This document shows, in pieces, positions 25,005 through 32,428 of a stretch of 32,538 nucleotides of DNA (positions are counted from its first letter, which is position 1; each line of letters starts with the position of its first letter). A program made the translations under genes and the position numbers. The stretch is taken from the NCBI GenBank assembly GCA_944380265.1, contig CALWGY010000009.1, positions 1 through 32,538 of the forward strand. The letters are read 5' to 3'. The notes under the pieces are model-generated. The model was not told the origin of the DNA and ran no database searches. It worked only from the letters and a program-made list of their open reading frames with translations. Source of the stretch: an uncultured Clostridia bacterium (GTDB taxonomy: Bacteria > Bacillota > Clostridia > Christensenellales > UBA1242).

Positions 25005-25954
25005 TAAAACACACCTCCAAAGTCCTTATCTTCTTTGTAAAAACGCATAAAGTAATCTTCCAGCGTAAACTTAATTTCATAAAAACTTTGAACTTTTTTT
25101 GAAGATAACACTTCAACAAGTTCATTAATGTTTTTATCGTTAACAGCAACAACCATTTCAAGTTGTTTATTATCAAAACTTAGCACCGCAGGTTTTTTAA
25201 ATTCCGAATCGGTATTTTTAAGTTTTGGCAATTGCTTTTTAATGCTTTCGTAATCAGAACTTTTTTCAAACTTAACAAAATAACGTTTGTTTTCGTTATG
25301 TTTAATTTTGTTTGTTTCAAACATAGAAACAATAAAACCATCTTTTATAATTGCAATTCTGTCGCAAGTGTCTTCCACCTCATTAAAAATGTGAGAAGAC
25401 AAAAATATTGTTTTATTTCTCTTTTTTTCTTCCTTAATAAAATCAACAAAAACTTGTTGCATAACTGGGTCTAGCCCACTTGTTGGTTCATCCAAAATTA
25501 AAACATCTGGGTCGTTCATAAATGCTGTTACAATTGCAAGTTTTCGTTTATCGCCCAAACTCATTTTTTTTGTTTCCATTTTTGGGTCGAACTCAAACTT
25601 TTTTAACAAATAGTTAAGCCTTTCATCGCTTTTTGCCCCACGCAATTTGCCCATCATGCGAATAAATTCCCAACCAGTTAAACCTTCCGGCAAAGCAATT
25701 TCGCCCGGCAAATATCCAACGTTATCCAAAATTTTGTAGTAGTTTTTAAACGAGTTCATACCAAAAACTTTAACACTTCCACTTTGTGGTTTTGAAAAAC
25801 CCATAATGTGCCTTATGGTTGTTGACTTTCCTGCTCCATTAGGCCCCAAAAAACCAAACACTTCGCCTTTACCAACGCTAAGTGATATGTTAAAAATACC
25901 CCTGCCATGCCCATAGTCTTTTGTTAAATTTTCAACTTTAATAATTTCTTCCAT
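25004..25954 (-). CDS. ABC transporter ATPase (canonical partner)
   Basis: A 316-residue ATPase that is first in the operon. It has Walker A GPNGAGKST (37-45), signature SLGDKRK (about 132-138), Walker B VLILDEPTSGLDP (151-163) and H-loop His188. It is a close paralogue of the next gene, probably by tandem duplication. Together they likely form a heterodimer on the ABC-2 permease. The start at 25954 follows AAAGGA by about nine bases; a GTG six bases earlier is less likely. The protein has a C-terminal extension of about 100 residues, as in NatA-like exporters. Confidence 0.92.
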   Translation of the reverse strand: MEEIIKVENLTKDYGHGRGIFNISLSVGKGEVFGFLGPNGAGKSTTIRHIMGFSKPQSGSVKVFGMNSFKNYYKILDNVGYLPGEIALPEGLTGWEFIRMMGKLRGAKSDERLNYLLKKFEFDPKMETKKMSLGDKRKLAIVTAFMNDPDVLILDEPTSGLDPVMQQVFVDFIKEEKKRNKTIFLSSHIFNEVEDTCDRIAIIKDGFIVSMFETNKIKHNENKRYFVKFEKSSDYESIKKQLPKLKNTDSEFKKPAVLSFDNKQLEMVVAVNDKNINELVEVLSSKKVQSFYEIKFTLEDYFMRFYKEDKDFGGVF

Positions 25955-26039
25955 AAGCACTTTTCCTTTTTAACACTTTTAAATCAATTTTTAATATGTT
26001 TTAAAAACTAAAATAGTTAAAATTTTTGCTCGTTTAACT

Positions 26040-26065
26040 TTAATATTATAACCATTAATATTATA
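26040..26065. repeat. Direct repeat upstream of the ABC operon
   Basis: TTAATATTATA occurs twice, starting 15 bases apart and separated by ACCA. On the minus strand each copy carries a TATAAT -10-like hexamer about 100 bases before the first ATPase start. It may be duplicated promoter boxes or a regulator site. I see nothing else nameable in the 294-base gap. Confidence 0.45.
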
Positions 26066-26222
26066 TCATTATTTAAGCATTATTCATAATTAAAACAATT
26101 TTTTAAGACTAACAAGTGTTTGTTGTTTTTTTTGTTAAAATTAATTAAAAAATTTTAATTTTTAAGTTTGTTTTTCTTTTTTTATGTTATTAAAAGTTAA
26201 AACCATCTTTAACAAAACAAAA

Positions 26223-26250
26223 AAAACCGAAAATTTTTGTTTTCGGTTTT
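26223..26250 (-). terminator. Terminator of the SDR-DUF2971 unit
   Basis: An 11-bp perfect stem, AAAACCGAAAA with TTTTCGGTTTT, six-base loop, with a long T run beyond it on the minus strand. It overlaps the stop codon. Confidence 0.85.
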
Positions 26251-27010
26251 ATCTTATTTTTAATGCACTTCTTGTTATGTTTTCTGGGTTTAAGTTGTGA
26301 ACTTTAACAAGCAAATTAACAACTTCCCTCAAACTTTCCGAGCACCTTGGTCCCATTAAAATTTTTATGTTTTTAATTGCTTCGTCCTTAATTGGAACAT
26401 AAACAAATTTAACTGGATTAACATAGTTTTGAAGTGTTTTTCTGGCATCATCTAGTTTTAAATTTAAAATTTCATCAATGTTTTTTGGTGCTGAATAAAC
26501 CATAAATCTAAACTCGTTTTGAAACTGCCAATCCGAATTTTTTAACACACCAAACTTTGTTAGGTCAAGTTTTAATTTTTTTCCGTTAACTTTTAGCACT
26601 TCATCTTTTTCTTTTTTTAAGTTTTTTGAATAGTTAACTTTTGTTAGAGGAATTATGCTTGTGTTGTTTTCTGGTTTAAAAAGTTTTAAACCATTATCTT
26701 CAAAAAATTTTGGTATGTTTTCCATTGCCCGGTCAAAATCTATCATTTCAATTGGAAGTCCAATTCTAATTCCGTGCATATCTTTACTATACATGTTCCA
26801 AAGTGCAATGCTTTCTTTGTGTTCATTTGTCCAACAACTAACATAGCAAAACTTTCCAAAATCCTTAAAGTCCTGCGTTTCGCCTTCTTCCATGTCATCA
26901 AGCACGTTTAGTGTGTTAAATTTTAAGCACTTATATTTTAAAATTAGCACAAGTGCTTCAATGGTTGTGTAATGATAAATATATTTTGTTTTCAAATTTT
27001 CATTTTGCAT
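26249..27010 (-). CDS. DUF2971-family protein
   Basis: A 253-residue soluble protein. The N-terminal IYHYTTIEALVLIL, the FCYVSCWTNEHKESIALWNMYS segment (about 53-74) and a later FQNEFRFMVYS match the pattern of DUF2971 proteins. Members are often found near mobile or defence genes, but no activity is established. The conserved Tyr, Trp, Ser and Glu positions seem intact. It follows the SDR gene by 14 bases, with an AAAGGA ribosome binding site in the gap, so the two are co-transcribed; the functional link is unclear. Confidence 0.8.
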   Translation of the reverse strand: MQNENLKTKYIYHYTTIEALVLILKYKCLKFNTLNVLDDMEEGETQDFKDFGKFCYVSCWTNEHKESIALWNMYSKDMHGIRIGLPIEMIDFDRAMENIPKFFEDNGLKLFKPENNTSIIPLTKVNYSKNLKKEKDEVLKVNGKKLKLDLTKFGVLKNSDWQFQNEFRFMVYSAPKNIDEILNLKLDDARKTLQNYVNPVKFVYVPIKDEAIKNIKILMGPRCSESLREVVNLLVKVHNLNPENITRSALKIR

Positions 27011-27024
27011 TAAAGTTTGTCCTT

Positions 27025-27771
27025 TTAGTTGCTACCGTACATTCCGCCATCAATTCTAATAACTTCATTGTTAATAAATCCTGCTTTGTCACTAACCAAA
27101 AACTTAACCAAGTTTGCAACATCTTGTGCAGTTCCTGCTCGTTTTACCAAAACTTTTTCTTCTTCTTGTTTAACAAACTCATCATCCATGCCTTCAAGTT
27201 CACGTTCGGTTGCAATAAAACCAGGAGCAATTGCATTAACATTAACAAATGGTGCAAATTGAACTGCCAAGTTGTGAGTAAGTGAAATTATTGCGGCTTT
27301 GCTTGCATCATAGTCTATGCACATTGGGTAGTATGTGTTAATGCCGTTGGTTGAAGAAATGTTAACAATTTTTCCATATTTGTTTGCAATCATGGTTTCT
27401 CCCACATATTTGCTAACTAAAAATGTTCCAATAACATTAACGTTTAATGTTTTCTTAAATTCTTCCACAGTTTTTTCGTTAAACAATGCATCAATTGCAA
27501 TGCCTGCATTGTTAACAAGCACATCAATATGCCCAAACTTTTTAATAACAGCATCAACCATGTTTTTAACTTCTTGTTCGTTTGTTATATCACACTTAAC
27601 AAGCATGGCTGTTATGTTTAATTCCTTAAAACTGTTGTAAAGTTCTTTTGCACCATCTTCGCTTGTGTTGTAGTTTATAACAATATTGTATCCATCTAAT
27701 GCAAGTTCCCTAGCAATTGCCTTGCCAATGCCCCTGCCTGCACCTGTAACTAATGCAACTTTTCTATCCAT
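27025..27771 (-). CDS. Short-chain dehydrogenase/reductase, FabG-like
   Basis: NAD(P)-dependent oxidoreductase of 248 residues. It has cofactor loop TGAGRGIG (9-16), NNAG (87-90), catalytic Ser140 and the Y154-x3-K158 pair (in DYDASKAA), and a C-terminal VIRIDGGMYG, all as in FabG and related SDRs. The neighbours include no fatty-acid synthesis genes, so a role as 3-oxoacyl-ACP reductase is not proven and the substrate is open. The start is preceded by AAGGAAG. It leads a two-gene unit from its own promoter. Confidence 0.9.
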   Translation of the reverse strand: MDRKVALVTGAGRGIGKAIARELALDGYNIVINYNTSEDGAKELYNSFKELNITAMLVKCDITNEQEVKNMVDAVIKKFGHIDVLVNNAGIAIDALFNEKTVEEFKKTLNVNVIGTFLVSKYVGETMIANKYGKIVNISSTNGINTYYPMCIDYDASKAAIISLTHNLAVQFAPFVNVNAIAPGFIATERELEGMDDEFVKQEEEKVLVKRAGTAQDVANLVKFLVSDKAGFINNEVIRIDGGMYGSN

Positions 27772-27802
27772 AATTTTTCTTCCTTTTTGTTTTATATAAA
27801 AA

Positions 27803-27830
27803 AGTATAACACAATTTTAAAAGTTGTTAA
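27803..27830 (-). promoter_or_regulatory. Promoter of the SDR gene
   Basis: TTAACA and TATACT lie 16 bases apart on the minus strand, about 31 bases before the start codon. Confidence 0.6.
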
Positions 27831-27860
27831 AATAATTAAATTATTTTTATAAATTTTTGC

Positions 27861-27889
27861 AAAAAAAAGAAGAGCAAACTATGCTCTTC
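27861..27889 (-). terminator. Terminator of efp
   Basis: GAAGAGCA pairs with TGCTCTTC around five bases, followed on the minus strand by T8. The stem overlaps the last codons of efp. Confidence 0.9.
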
Positions 27890-28436
27890 CATAATATTTA
27901 CCATCAAAGGTTGTAACAATAATTTTGTCGCCTTCGTTAATAAACATTGGCACTCTAACACTAAGTCCAGTTTCAATTTTTGCAACTTTTGTTGCTGCTG
28001 TTGCTGTGCTATCTTTAATGCCAGGTTCACATTCAACAACTGTGTATTCCACTTTTTCTGGAAGTGTTATTCCCAAAAGTTCTGTGCCATACATTGTTAG
28101 TTCAACATTCATGTTTTCAAGCAAGAAACTTTTGTTATCTCCAATTTGTGCTTCGTTTAGTTCATATTGTTCATATGTTTGCAAATCCATAAAGTAATAA
28201 ACCCCACCAGCTTCGTACAAATATTGAACTGTTTTTCTGTCAATTCTTGCTTCTTCAAACTTAACGTTGGTGTTAAAGGTGCGTTCTAGTGTTGCACCAG
28301 TTCTCAAATTTTTCATTTTAGTTTTCATAAATGCTGCACCTTTTCCAGGTTTAACATGCAAAAACTCAACAATTTGATAAATATTGCCTTCAATTAATAA
28401 TGTCATACCGTTTTTAATGTTGTTTACGTCTACCAT
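27879..28436 (-). CDS. efp: Translation elongation factor P
   Basis: Relieves ribosome stalling at polyproline by binding between the P and E sites. The 185-residue length and three-domain beta-barrel pattern match EF-P. The KOW-like domain I ends with the modification loop HVKPGKGAAF, with Lys32 at the tip. The C-terminal LSVRVPMFINEGDKI is the signature of domain III. The lysine form at the tip is compatible with several modification systems, none of which is encoded here. It is monocistronic with a strong promoter and terminator. Confidence 0.98.
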   Translation of the reverse strand: MVDVNNIKNGMTLLIEGNIYQIVEFLHVKPGKGAAFMKTKMKNLRTGATLERTFNTNVKFEEARIDRKTVQYLYEAGGVYYFMDLQTYEQYELNEAQIGDNKSFLLENMNVELTMYGTELLGITLPEKVEYTVVECEPGIKDSTATAATKVAKIETGLSVRVPMFINEGDKIIVTTFDGKYYGRA

Positions 28437-28477
28437 AAAAAATTCACCTTTTAATTTTGTTACTTAATTCATTAATA

Positions 28478-28506
28478 ATTTTATTACATATATTCAGTTA
28501 TGTCAA
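28478..28506 (-). promoter_or_regulatory. Promoter of efp
   Basis: TTGACA and TAAAAT lie exactly 17 bases apart on the minus strand. The leader is about 35 bases and holds AAAGGTGA before the ATG. Confidence 0.8.
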
Positions 28507-28562
28507 ACATTCTTTAAAGAAGATTGTTTTTGCGTAACAAAACAATTAACCTTTTAGTTTTA

Positions 28563-29453
28563 TTATTTTTTGTTTGTAGATTCTAATTTGTTTGTTTCAA
28601 TATTTTCAATATTATTGTTATCTATATTATTATTATTTGCTTCGTTATTATTGTTTGCTTCGTTATTATTATCATCTATTTTTTTGTTATTGTTTATTCC
28701 ATCATTTGCATTGCTTACTTCTTCAACTTTATGAATTTTAATGTACTTATGCCATTTTATTAATCCATATGTTGTGTTTGTTATATAACCAACTTGCAAA
28801 ATTAACATAACCCATTGTTGTGCAAGAATCCACATTATACTTTCACATATGCAAACGCCATACCATGCAATCCATTGTGCATCATATCTAAGAAGTAAAA
28901 ATAATCCGTTCAAACAAGAAAATGTGTTTGCAATTGCATCAATATACCAAAAATCCGATATTCCTTCAAAAATTCCGCCAACAACAGTAAAAATTGCACC
29001 AGTGGCAAGCGAAACAGCCAAAACCCCTAAGAAAATTAACAAATCACGTTTCCAATTTATTTTTTTTACTTCCGTTAGTGTGGCATCATCTTTATCTTCT
29101 TTTTTGTTCCACAAATAAAAACTAACAAACAAAATTGGCATCCAAAAAATAACTTCAAAAAGTGCTGAAACATAATAGCCATTTGCAACGTATACCACTG
29201 TTTGTGGTAAATCATAAAAGAAAAACGAAACAATAAAACACCACTTAGATTGTTTTGAAACTAAAAGTTCACACGAACAACCACCAATAACAACAATAAC
29301 AGCAAAAATTTGCACCCAGCCATGTTCTTCTGGGAATAAAATTGAAACAACAATTCCTGCAACAGAAAGCGTTAACAACCACACTTTTTCATATGTGGTA
29401 AAATAATTCCATATTTTTTTAAACTTATTTTCTTTTTTTTCTACATTCTCCAT
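28563..29453 (-). CDS. PnuC-family vitamin/nucleoside transporter with Asn-rich tail
   Basis: A 296-residue membrane protein with about seven helices. It has a QWIAWYGVCICESIMWI block and the following LQVGYITNTTYGLIKW, as in PnuC nicotinamide-riboside transporters. PnuC relatives also carry other vitamins or nucleosides, so the substrate is not fixed. The last roughly 50 residues are unusual: a hydrophilic Asn-rich tail with an EANNNN repeat encoded by an 18-base tandem repeat. The gene has a leader of about 120 bases with a palindrome over its promoter and a terminator-like hairpin, which suggests regulation. Confidence 0.85.
   Translation of the reverse strand: MENVEKKENKFKKIWNYFTTYEKVWLLTLSVAGIVVSILFPEEHGWVQIFAVIVVIGGCSCELLVSKQSKWCFIVSFFFYDLPQTVVYVANGYYVSALFEVIFWMPILFVSFYLWNKKEDKDDATLTEVKKINWKRDLLIFLGVLAVSLATGAIFTVVGGIFEGISDFWYIDAIANTFSCLNGLFLLLRYDAQWIAWYGVCICESIMWILAQQWVMLILQVGYITNTTYGLIKWHKYIKIHKVEEVSNANDGINNNKKIDDNNNEANNNNEANNNNIDNNNIENIETNKLESTNKK
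28637..28672. repeat. 18-bp tandem repeat in the PnuC tail
   Basis: Two units beginning TTGCTTCGTTATTATT encode EANNNN twice on the minus strand. Surrounding AAT codons extend the Asn-rich tail, which marks a slippage-prone low-complexity region. Confidence 0.85.
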
Positions 29454-29487
29454 AAAATTTTCCTTTGTTATTTTATTTTTTTTAGAT

Positions 29488-29514
29488 AAAAAATATCCAC
29501 CATTATGGAGAATA
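29488..29514 (-). promoter_or_regulatory. Terminator-like hairpin in the pnuC leader
   Basis: In the transcript, TATTCTCCA and TGGTGGATA pair with one mismatch and one wobble around a three-base loop, followed by T6, about 35 bases before the start codon. It could be an attenuator. No known ligand-binding fold is apparent upstream of it. Confidence 0.4.
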
Positions 29515-29582
29515 AAAACTTGTGTTTAAAACTTTTTCATAACATTTAATAATTAAATAAATCTTAAAATTCATAATATAAA

Positions 29583-29612
29583 AGTATAATATATTAACTT
29601 AATATATGTCAA
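29583..29612 (-). promoter_or_regulatory. pnuC promoter with palindromic operator in the spacer
   Basis: TTGACA and TATACT on the minus strand are 18 bases apart. A perfect palindrome, ATATATTAA-C-TTAATATAT (29589-29607), occupies the spacer and touches both boxes. It suggests repressor control. Its half-site resembles that of the ArsR operator, but its spacing differs (1 versus 6 bases), so a different regulator is likely. Confidence 0.65.
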
Positions 29613-29622
29613 CCTAAAAAAG

Positions 29623-29651
29623 TTTACATTTTTTTTTAAATATTGTATGCT
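29623..29651 (+). promoter_or_regulatory. Promoter of the PLP-enzyme gene
   Basis: TTTACA and TATGCT are 17 bases apart, with start predicted near 29658 and TAGGAG before the ATG at 29684. It is divergent from the pnuC promoter, the -35 boxes lying about ten bases apart. Confidence 0.6.
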
Positions 29652-29683
29652 TGATTGATATTAACGCTAGGAGAAAATAAAAT

Positions 29684-30946
29684 ATGAATTTTTTAAACTA
29701 TGAAATTGATGAAAAATTAATTAAGCTTTCAAACGAGGTTGAAAGTGAACTTTTGCCAATTTTTGAAAAATATAATAAAAATGCGTTGCTTTGCAGTGCA
29801 AAGGTTTTAAAGTCCTTTCAAACAAATAGACTATCAGCAATGGACTTTGCCGAAATTACTGGATATGGTTATTACGATGGTGGTCGAGAAAAACTTGAAA
29901 AAATTTATGCTGAAATTTTTGGTGCAGAAGATGCCTTGGTTCGCCCACAAATAATGTCAGGAACTCACGCACTTGCCCTAACATTTTTTGGTCTTTTAAA
30001 ACATGGTGACACATTAATTTCAATTAGTGGCGAACCATATGATTCATTAAAAAGTATTATTGGAACAGAAGGAAACAGTAATAATTCTTTATTGAAACAC
30101 GGCATTAATTTTGAACAAATTGAACTTGTTAACGATGATTTTGACATTCCAAAAATTGTTGAACGCTTAAAACAAAATAAAGTTAAGATGGTGGAAATTC
30201 AGCGTTCACGTGGATATTCTCATAGAAAAAGTTTAAATATTAAAAAAATTGAAAATGTTTGCAAGGCAATTAGAGAAGTTGACAAAGAAGTTATTATTAT
30301 GGTTGACAACTGCTACGGCGATTTTGTTGAAGATAAAGAACCAACGCAAGTTGGTGCCGATTTAATTGTTGGGTCACTTATGAAAAATTTGTCTGGTGGA
30401 ATAACAAAAACTGGTGGATATATTGTTGGCAAAAAAGATTTAGTTTGGGACATTTCGGAACGATTTTCTGCACCATGCATTGGTAAAGATTTAGGTGCAA
30501 ATTTAAACCAATTAATGGATATTTATAGAGGATTATATTTTGCGCCAAATGTTGTTTGTTCAAGTTTGAAAACCATGACATATGCAAGTAGAATGTTAGA
30601 AAAATTGGGTTTTGATGTTGACCCTAAATTTGATGAACCACGAACCGACATAATTCAAACCATAAACCTTGGAAATGCAGAAAACTTAGTTTCATTTTGC
30701 CAAGGAATTCAAAAATCAGCGCCTGTTGATAGTTTCGTTACTCCAATACCATTTAAAACTCCTGGTTATCCACACGAAGAAATTATGGCCAGCGGAAGTT
30801 TTACTGGTGGCTCAACAATTGAACTTAGTTGCGATGGTCCAATGGTTGAACCATACACTGCATACATGCAAGGTGGGCTTACATATGAATATGGAAAACT
30901 TGGAATTTTAATTGCCCTAAACGAAATTTTGAAAAATAAAAAATAA
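29684..30946 (+). CDS. Methionine gamma-lyase-family PLP enzyme (YnbB-like)
   Basis: A 420-residue fold-type I PLP enzyme of the family long labelled aluminum resistance protein. It has an N-terminal TGYGYYDGGREKLE, phosphate-binding MSGTHALALT (about 91-100), Asp in VDNCYGDF (about 207-214) that should contact the pyridine ring, and the Schiff-base lysine in SLMKNLSGG (K234). A C-terminal GGLTYEYGKLG closes the domain. Members are inferred to cleave sulfur amino acids such as methionine or cystathionine, but direct activity data are few. The start is fixed by AGGAG. It is monocistronic, with a bidirectional terminator after it. Confidence 0.9.
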   Translation: MNFLNYEIDEKLIKLSNEVESELLPIFEKYNKNALLCSAKVLKSFQTNRLSAMDFAEITGYGYYDGGREKLEKIYAEIFGAEDALVRPQIMSGTHALALTFFGLLKHGDTLISISGEPYDSLKSIIGTEGNSNNSLLKHGINFEQIELVNDDFDIPKIVERLKQNKVKMVEIQRSRGYSHRKSLNIKKIENVCKAIREVDKEVIIMVDNCYGDFVEDKEPTQVGADLIVGSLMKNLSGGITKTGGYIVGKKDLVWDISERFSAPCIGKDLGANLNQLMDIYRGLYFAPNVVCSSLKTMTYASRMLEKLGFDVDPKFDEPRTDIIQTINLGNAENLVSFCQGIQKSAPVDSFVTPIPFKTPGYPHEEIMASGSFTGGSTIELSCDGPMVEPYTAYMQGGLTYEYGKLGILIALNEILKNKK

Positions 30947-30975
30947 TTAATATAATTTTAAAAAACCCAAAAAAC

Positions 30976-31010
30976 AAAAAAACTTTATGTTTTAGCATAA
31001 AGTTTTTTTT
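30976..31010. terminator. Bidirectional terminator between PLP-enzyme and PHP genes
   Basis: AACTTTATG pairs with CATAAAGTT around TTTTAG, with A and T runs on both sides. Confidence 0.9.
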
Positions 31011-32232
31011 ATTTTGTTTTTTCATGTGTTGCTTCCCAATTTAGCACAGCCGAAATATAATCTTCCAAAGTGTCATAATCTTCTGGTTTAACATATTCGT
31101 TTTCTTCAACACTTTCATCAGAATTATCTGCTTTATTAAACTTAATTTGTGCAGAAAAATATTTATCTTCCAAATCTTTTTCTGTTTGGTTGTATTTTCT
31201 TAAAATTGTTTCCACAATTTCTTCTGCTGGTTTTGGATGATTTCTGACCGACAAAATTCCAATTTGTCTTGCTTTGTCAAGCCGTACAATTTCATCAATA
31301 AAACTTTGTTGAGATGCAAGGGTTATTGGATAATTGTATGTTTTACCAACTGTTAATTCTTGGCTTTCAAAATGCATATCACTGCCACCGGTGAAAAGTA
31401 ATTTGCTTTTTGGATTGAATGATTTACATTCTTTCATGATAAGTTCAAAAGTTTCTTGATTCATAGAATTATCCAAAATTTCAAATCCATCAATTCCCCA
31501 TTCAAGCATTTGTTTTATTGCTTGGCTTTTTTGAGTTGTTCTTTCCAAATTTTTTTTGGGGTGCGCCAAAATGCAAATTCCACCTGATGCATGTGCCAGT
31601 TTTATAACATCTTCCATGTCAAGTTCCAATCTTTCCATGGTTGGTGCATTTTTTAAAATTTTCAAAAGTTCTCTTTCACTTTTTGCCAAACTTATGTTGT
31701 TATATTTTAAAAATTCAATAACACTTTTTGCTCCAAACCTTCCAAAACCTGATTGTTCGCCCCTTTTTTGAATAACATATTCCTTAATGCTACTGGTGGT
31801 AACTTTAAAATTGTTTTGTGAAGAAATTAATTTTAAAAGCCCATAGTCAACAAGTTCATCATTGTTATGTTTTAGTTCCAATAATTTTGCAAGTGGACTG
31901 TAATTATCCAATCTTGCACCATAAACAAGAAGATGAAACTTCGTTTTATACCCAACATTATTCAAAATTTGTGGCATAACACAAGTTACTTCCACACCAG
32001 GAATTAGGTTTATACCATTAATATTATGATAGCACCCCAAAAGTGGCAAGTTGTTTTCCACACAAAAATTTTTAATTGCCGAAAAATTGTTATGGTCAGT
32101 TATTGCAATTGTGTGAACATTATTTTTGTTGGCAATACCAATAATTTTATCTATTGAATATGTTCCATCAAAAGACCCTTCCGAGTGAATATGCATGTCA
32201 GCTAATAATCTTTTTTCTTTGTTGTTTGCCAT
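31009..32232 (-). CDS. PHP-domain metal-dependent phosphoesterase
   Basis: A 407-residue protein with a complete PHP metal site. It has DMHIHSEGSFDG (H14, H16), ITDHN (D46, H47), PGVEVTC, FHLLVYG, ILAHPKK and GGSDMHF in family order. PHP enzymes of this type hydrolyse phosphate esters such as nucleotide or histidinol phosphates; the substrate here is unknown. The C-terminal 60 residues are acidic and probably flexible. Unlike the frameshifted PHP-ATPase in the island, this gene has no ATPase domain and is intact. AAAGGA precedes the start. Confidence 0.92.
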   Translation of the reverse strand: MANNKEKRLLADMHIHSEGSFDGTYSIDKIIGIANKNNVHTIAITDHNNFSAIKNFCVENNLPLLGCYHNINGINLIPGVEVTCVMPQILNNVGYKTKFHLLVYGARLDNYSPLAKLLELKHNNDELVDYGLLKLISSQNNFKVTTSSIKEYVIQKRGEQSGFGRFGAKSVIEFLKYNNISLAKSERELLKILKNAPTMERLELDMEDVIKLAHASGGICILAHPKKNLERTTQKSQAIKQMLEWGIDGFEILDNSMNQETFELIMKECKSFNPKSKLLFTGGSDMHFESQELTVGKTYNYPITLASQQSFIDEIVRLDKARQIGILSVRNHPKPAEEIVETILRKYNQTEKDLEDKYFSAQIKFNKADNSDESVEENEYVKPEDYDTLEDYISAVLNWEATHEKTK

Positions 32233-32250
32233 ATTTTTTCCTTTGAATAT

Positions 32251-32279
32251 ATTTTATCAAATAATTGCTTAACATGCAA
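32251..32279 (-). promoter_or_regulatory. Promoter of the PHP gene
   Basis: TTGCAT and TAAAAT lie 17 bases apart on the minus strand, about 20 bases before the start codon. Confidence 0.6.
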
Positions 32280-32321
32280 TACTGCAAATTAACCAAAAAT
32301 TTCTAGAAAATGCAAAAAATA

Positions 32322-32331
32322 CCCCCCCCCC
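32322..32331 (+). repeat. Intergenic C10 tract
   Basis: Ten C in a row in otherwise AT-rich intergenic DNA, between the PHP promoter and the promoter of the second structured RNA. Cause and role are unknown; a sequencing-length error is possible. Confidence 0.9.
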
Positions 32332-32393
32332 GCACATACAAAAAAATTAACAGAATAGAAAACTATTTATTAATGCAAAAAAATTAAAAATTT

Positions 32394-32422
32394 TTGACTA
32401 ATAAATTACTTAAGTTTATAAT
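32394..32422 (+). promoter_or_regulatory. Promoter of structured RNA copy B
   Basis: TTGACT and a perfect TATAAT are 17 bases apart. The -10 box ends seven bases before the first base of the conserved RNA element (32429), as expected for +1. Confidence 0.85.
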
Positions 32423-32428
32423 ACTATC

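Noticed and set aside
29454..29600. Known NAD or preQ1 riboswitch in the pnuC leader
   Set aside because: I cannot match either consensus; only a terminator-like hairpin is supportable.
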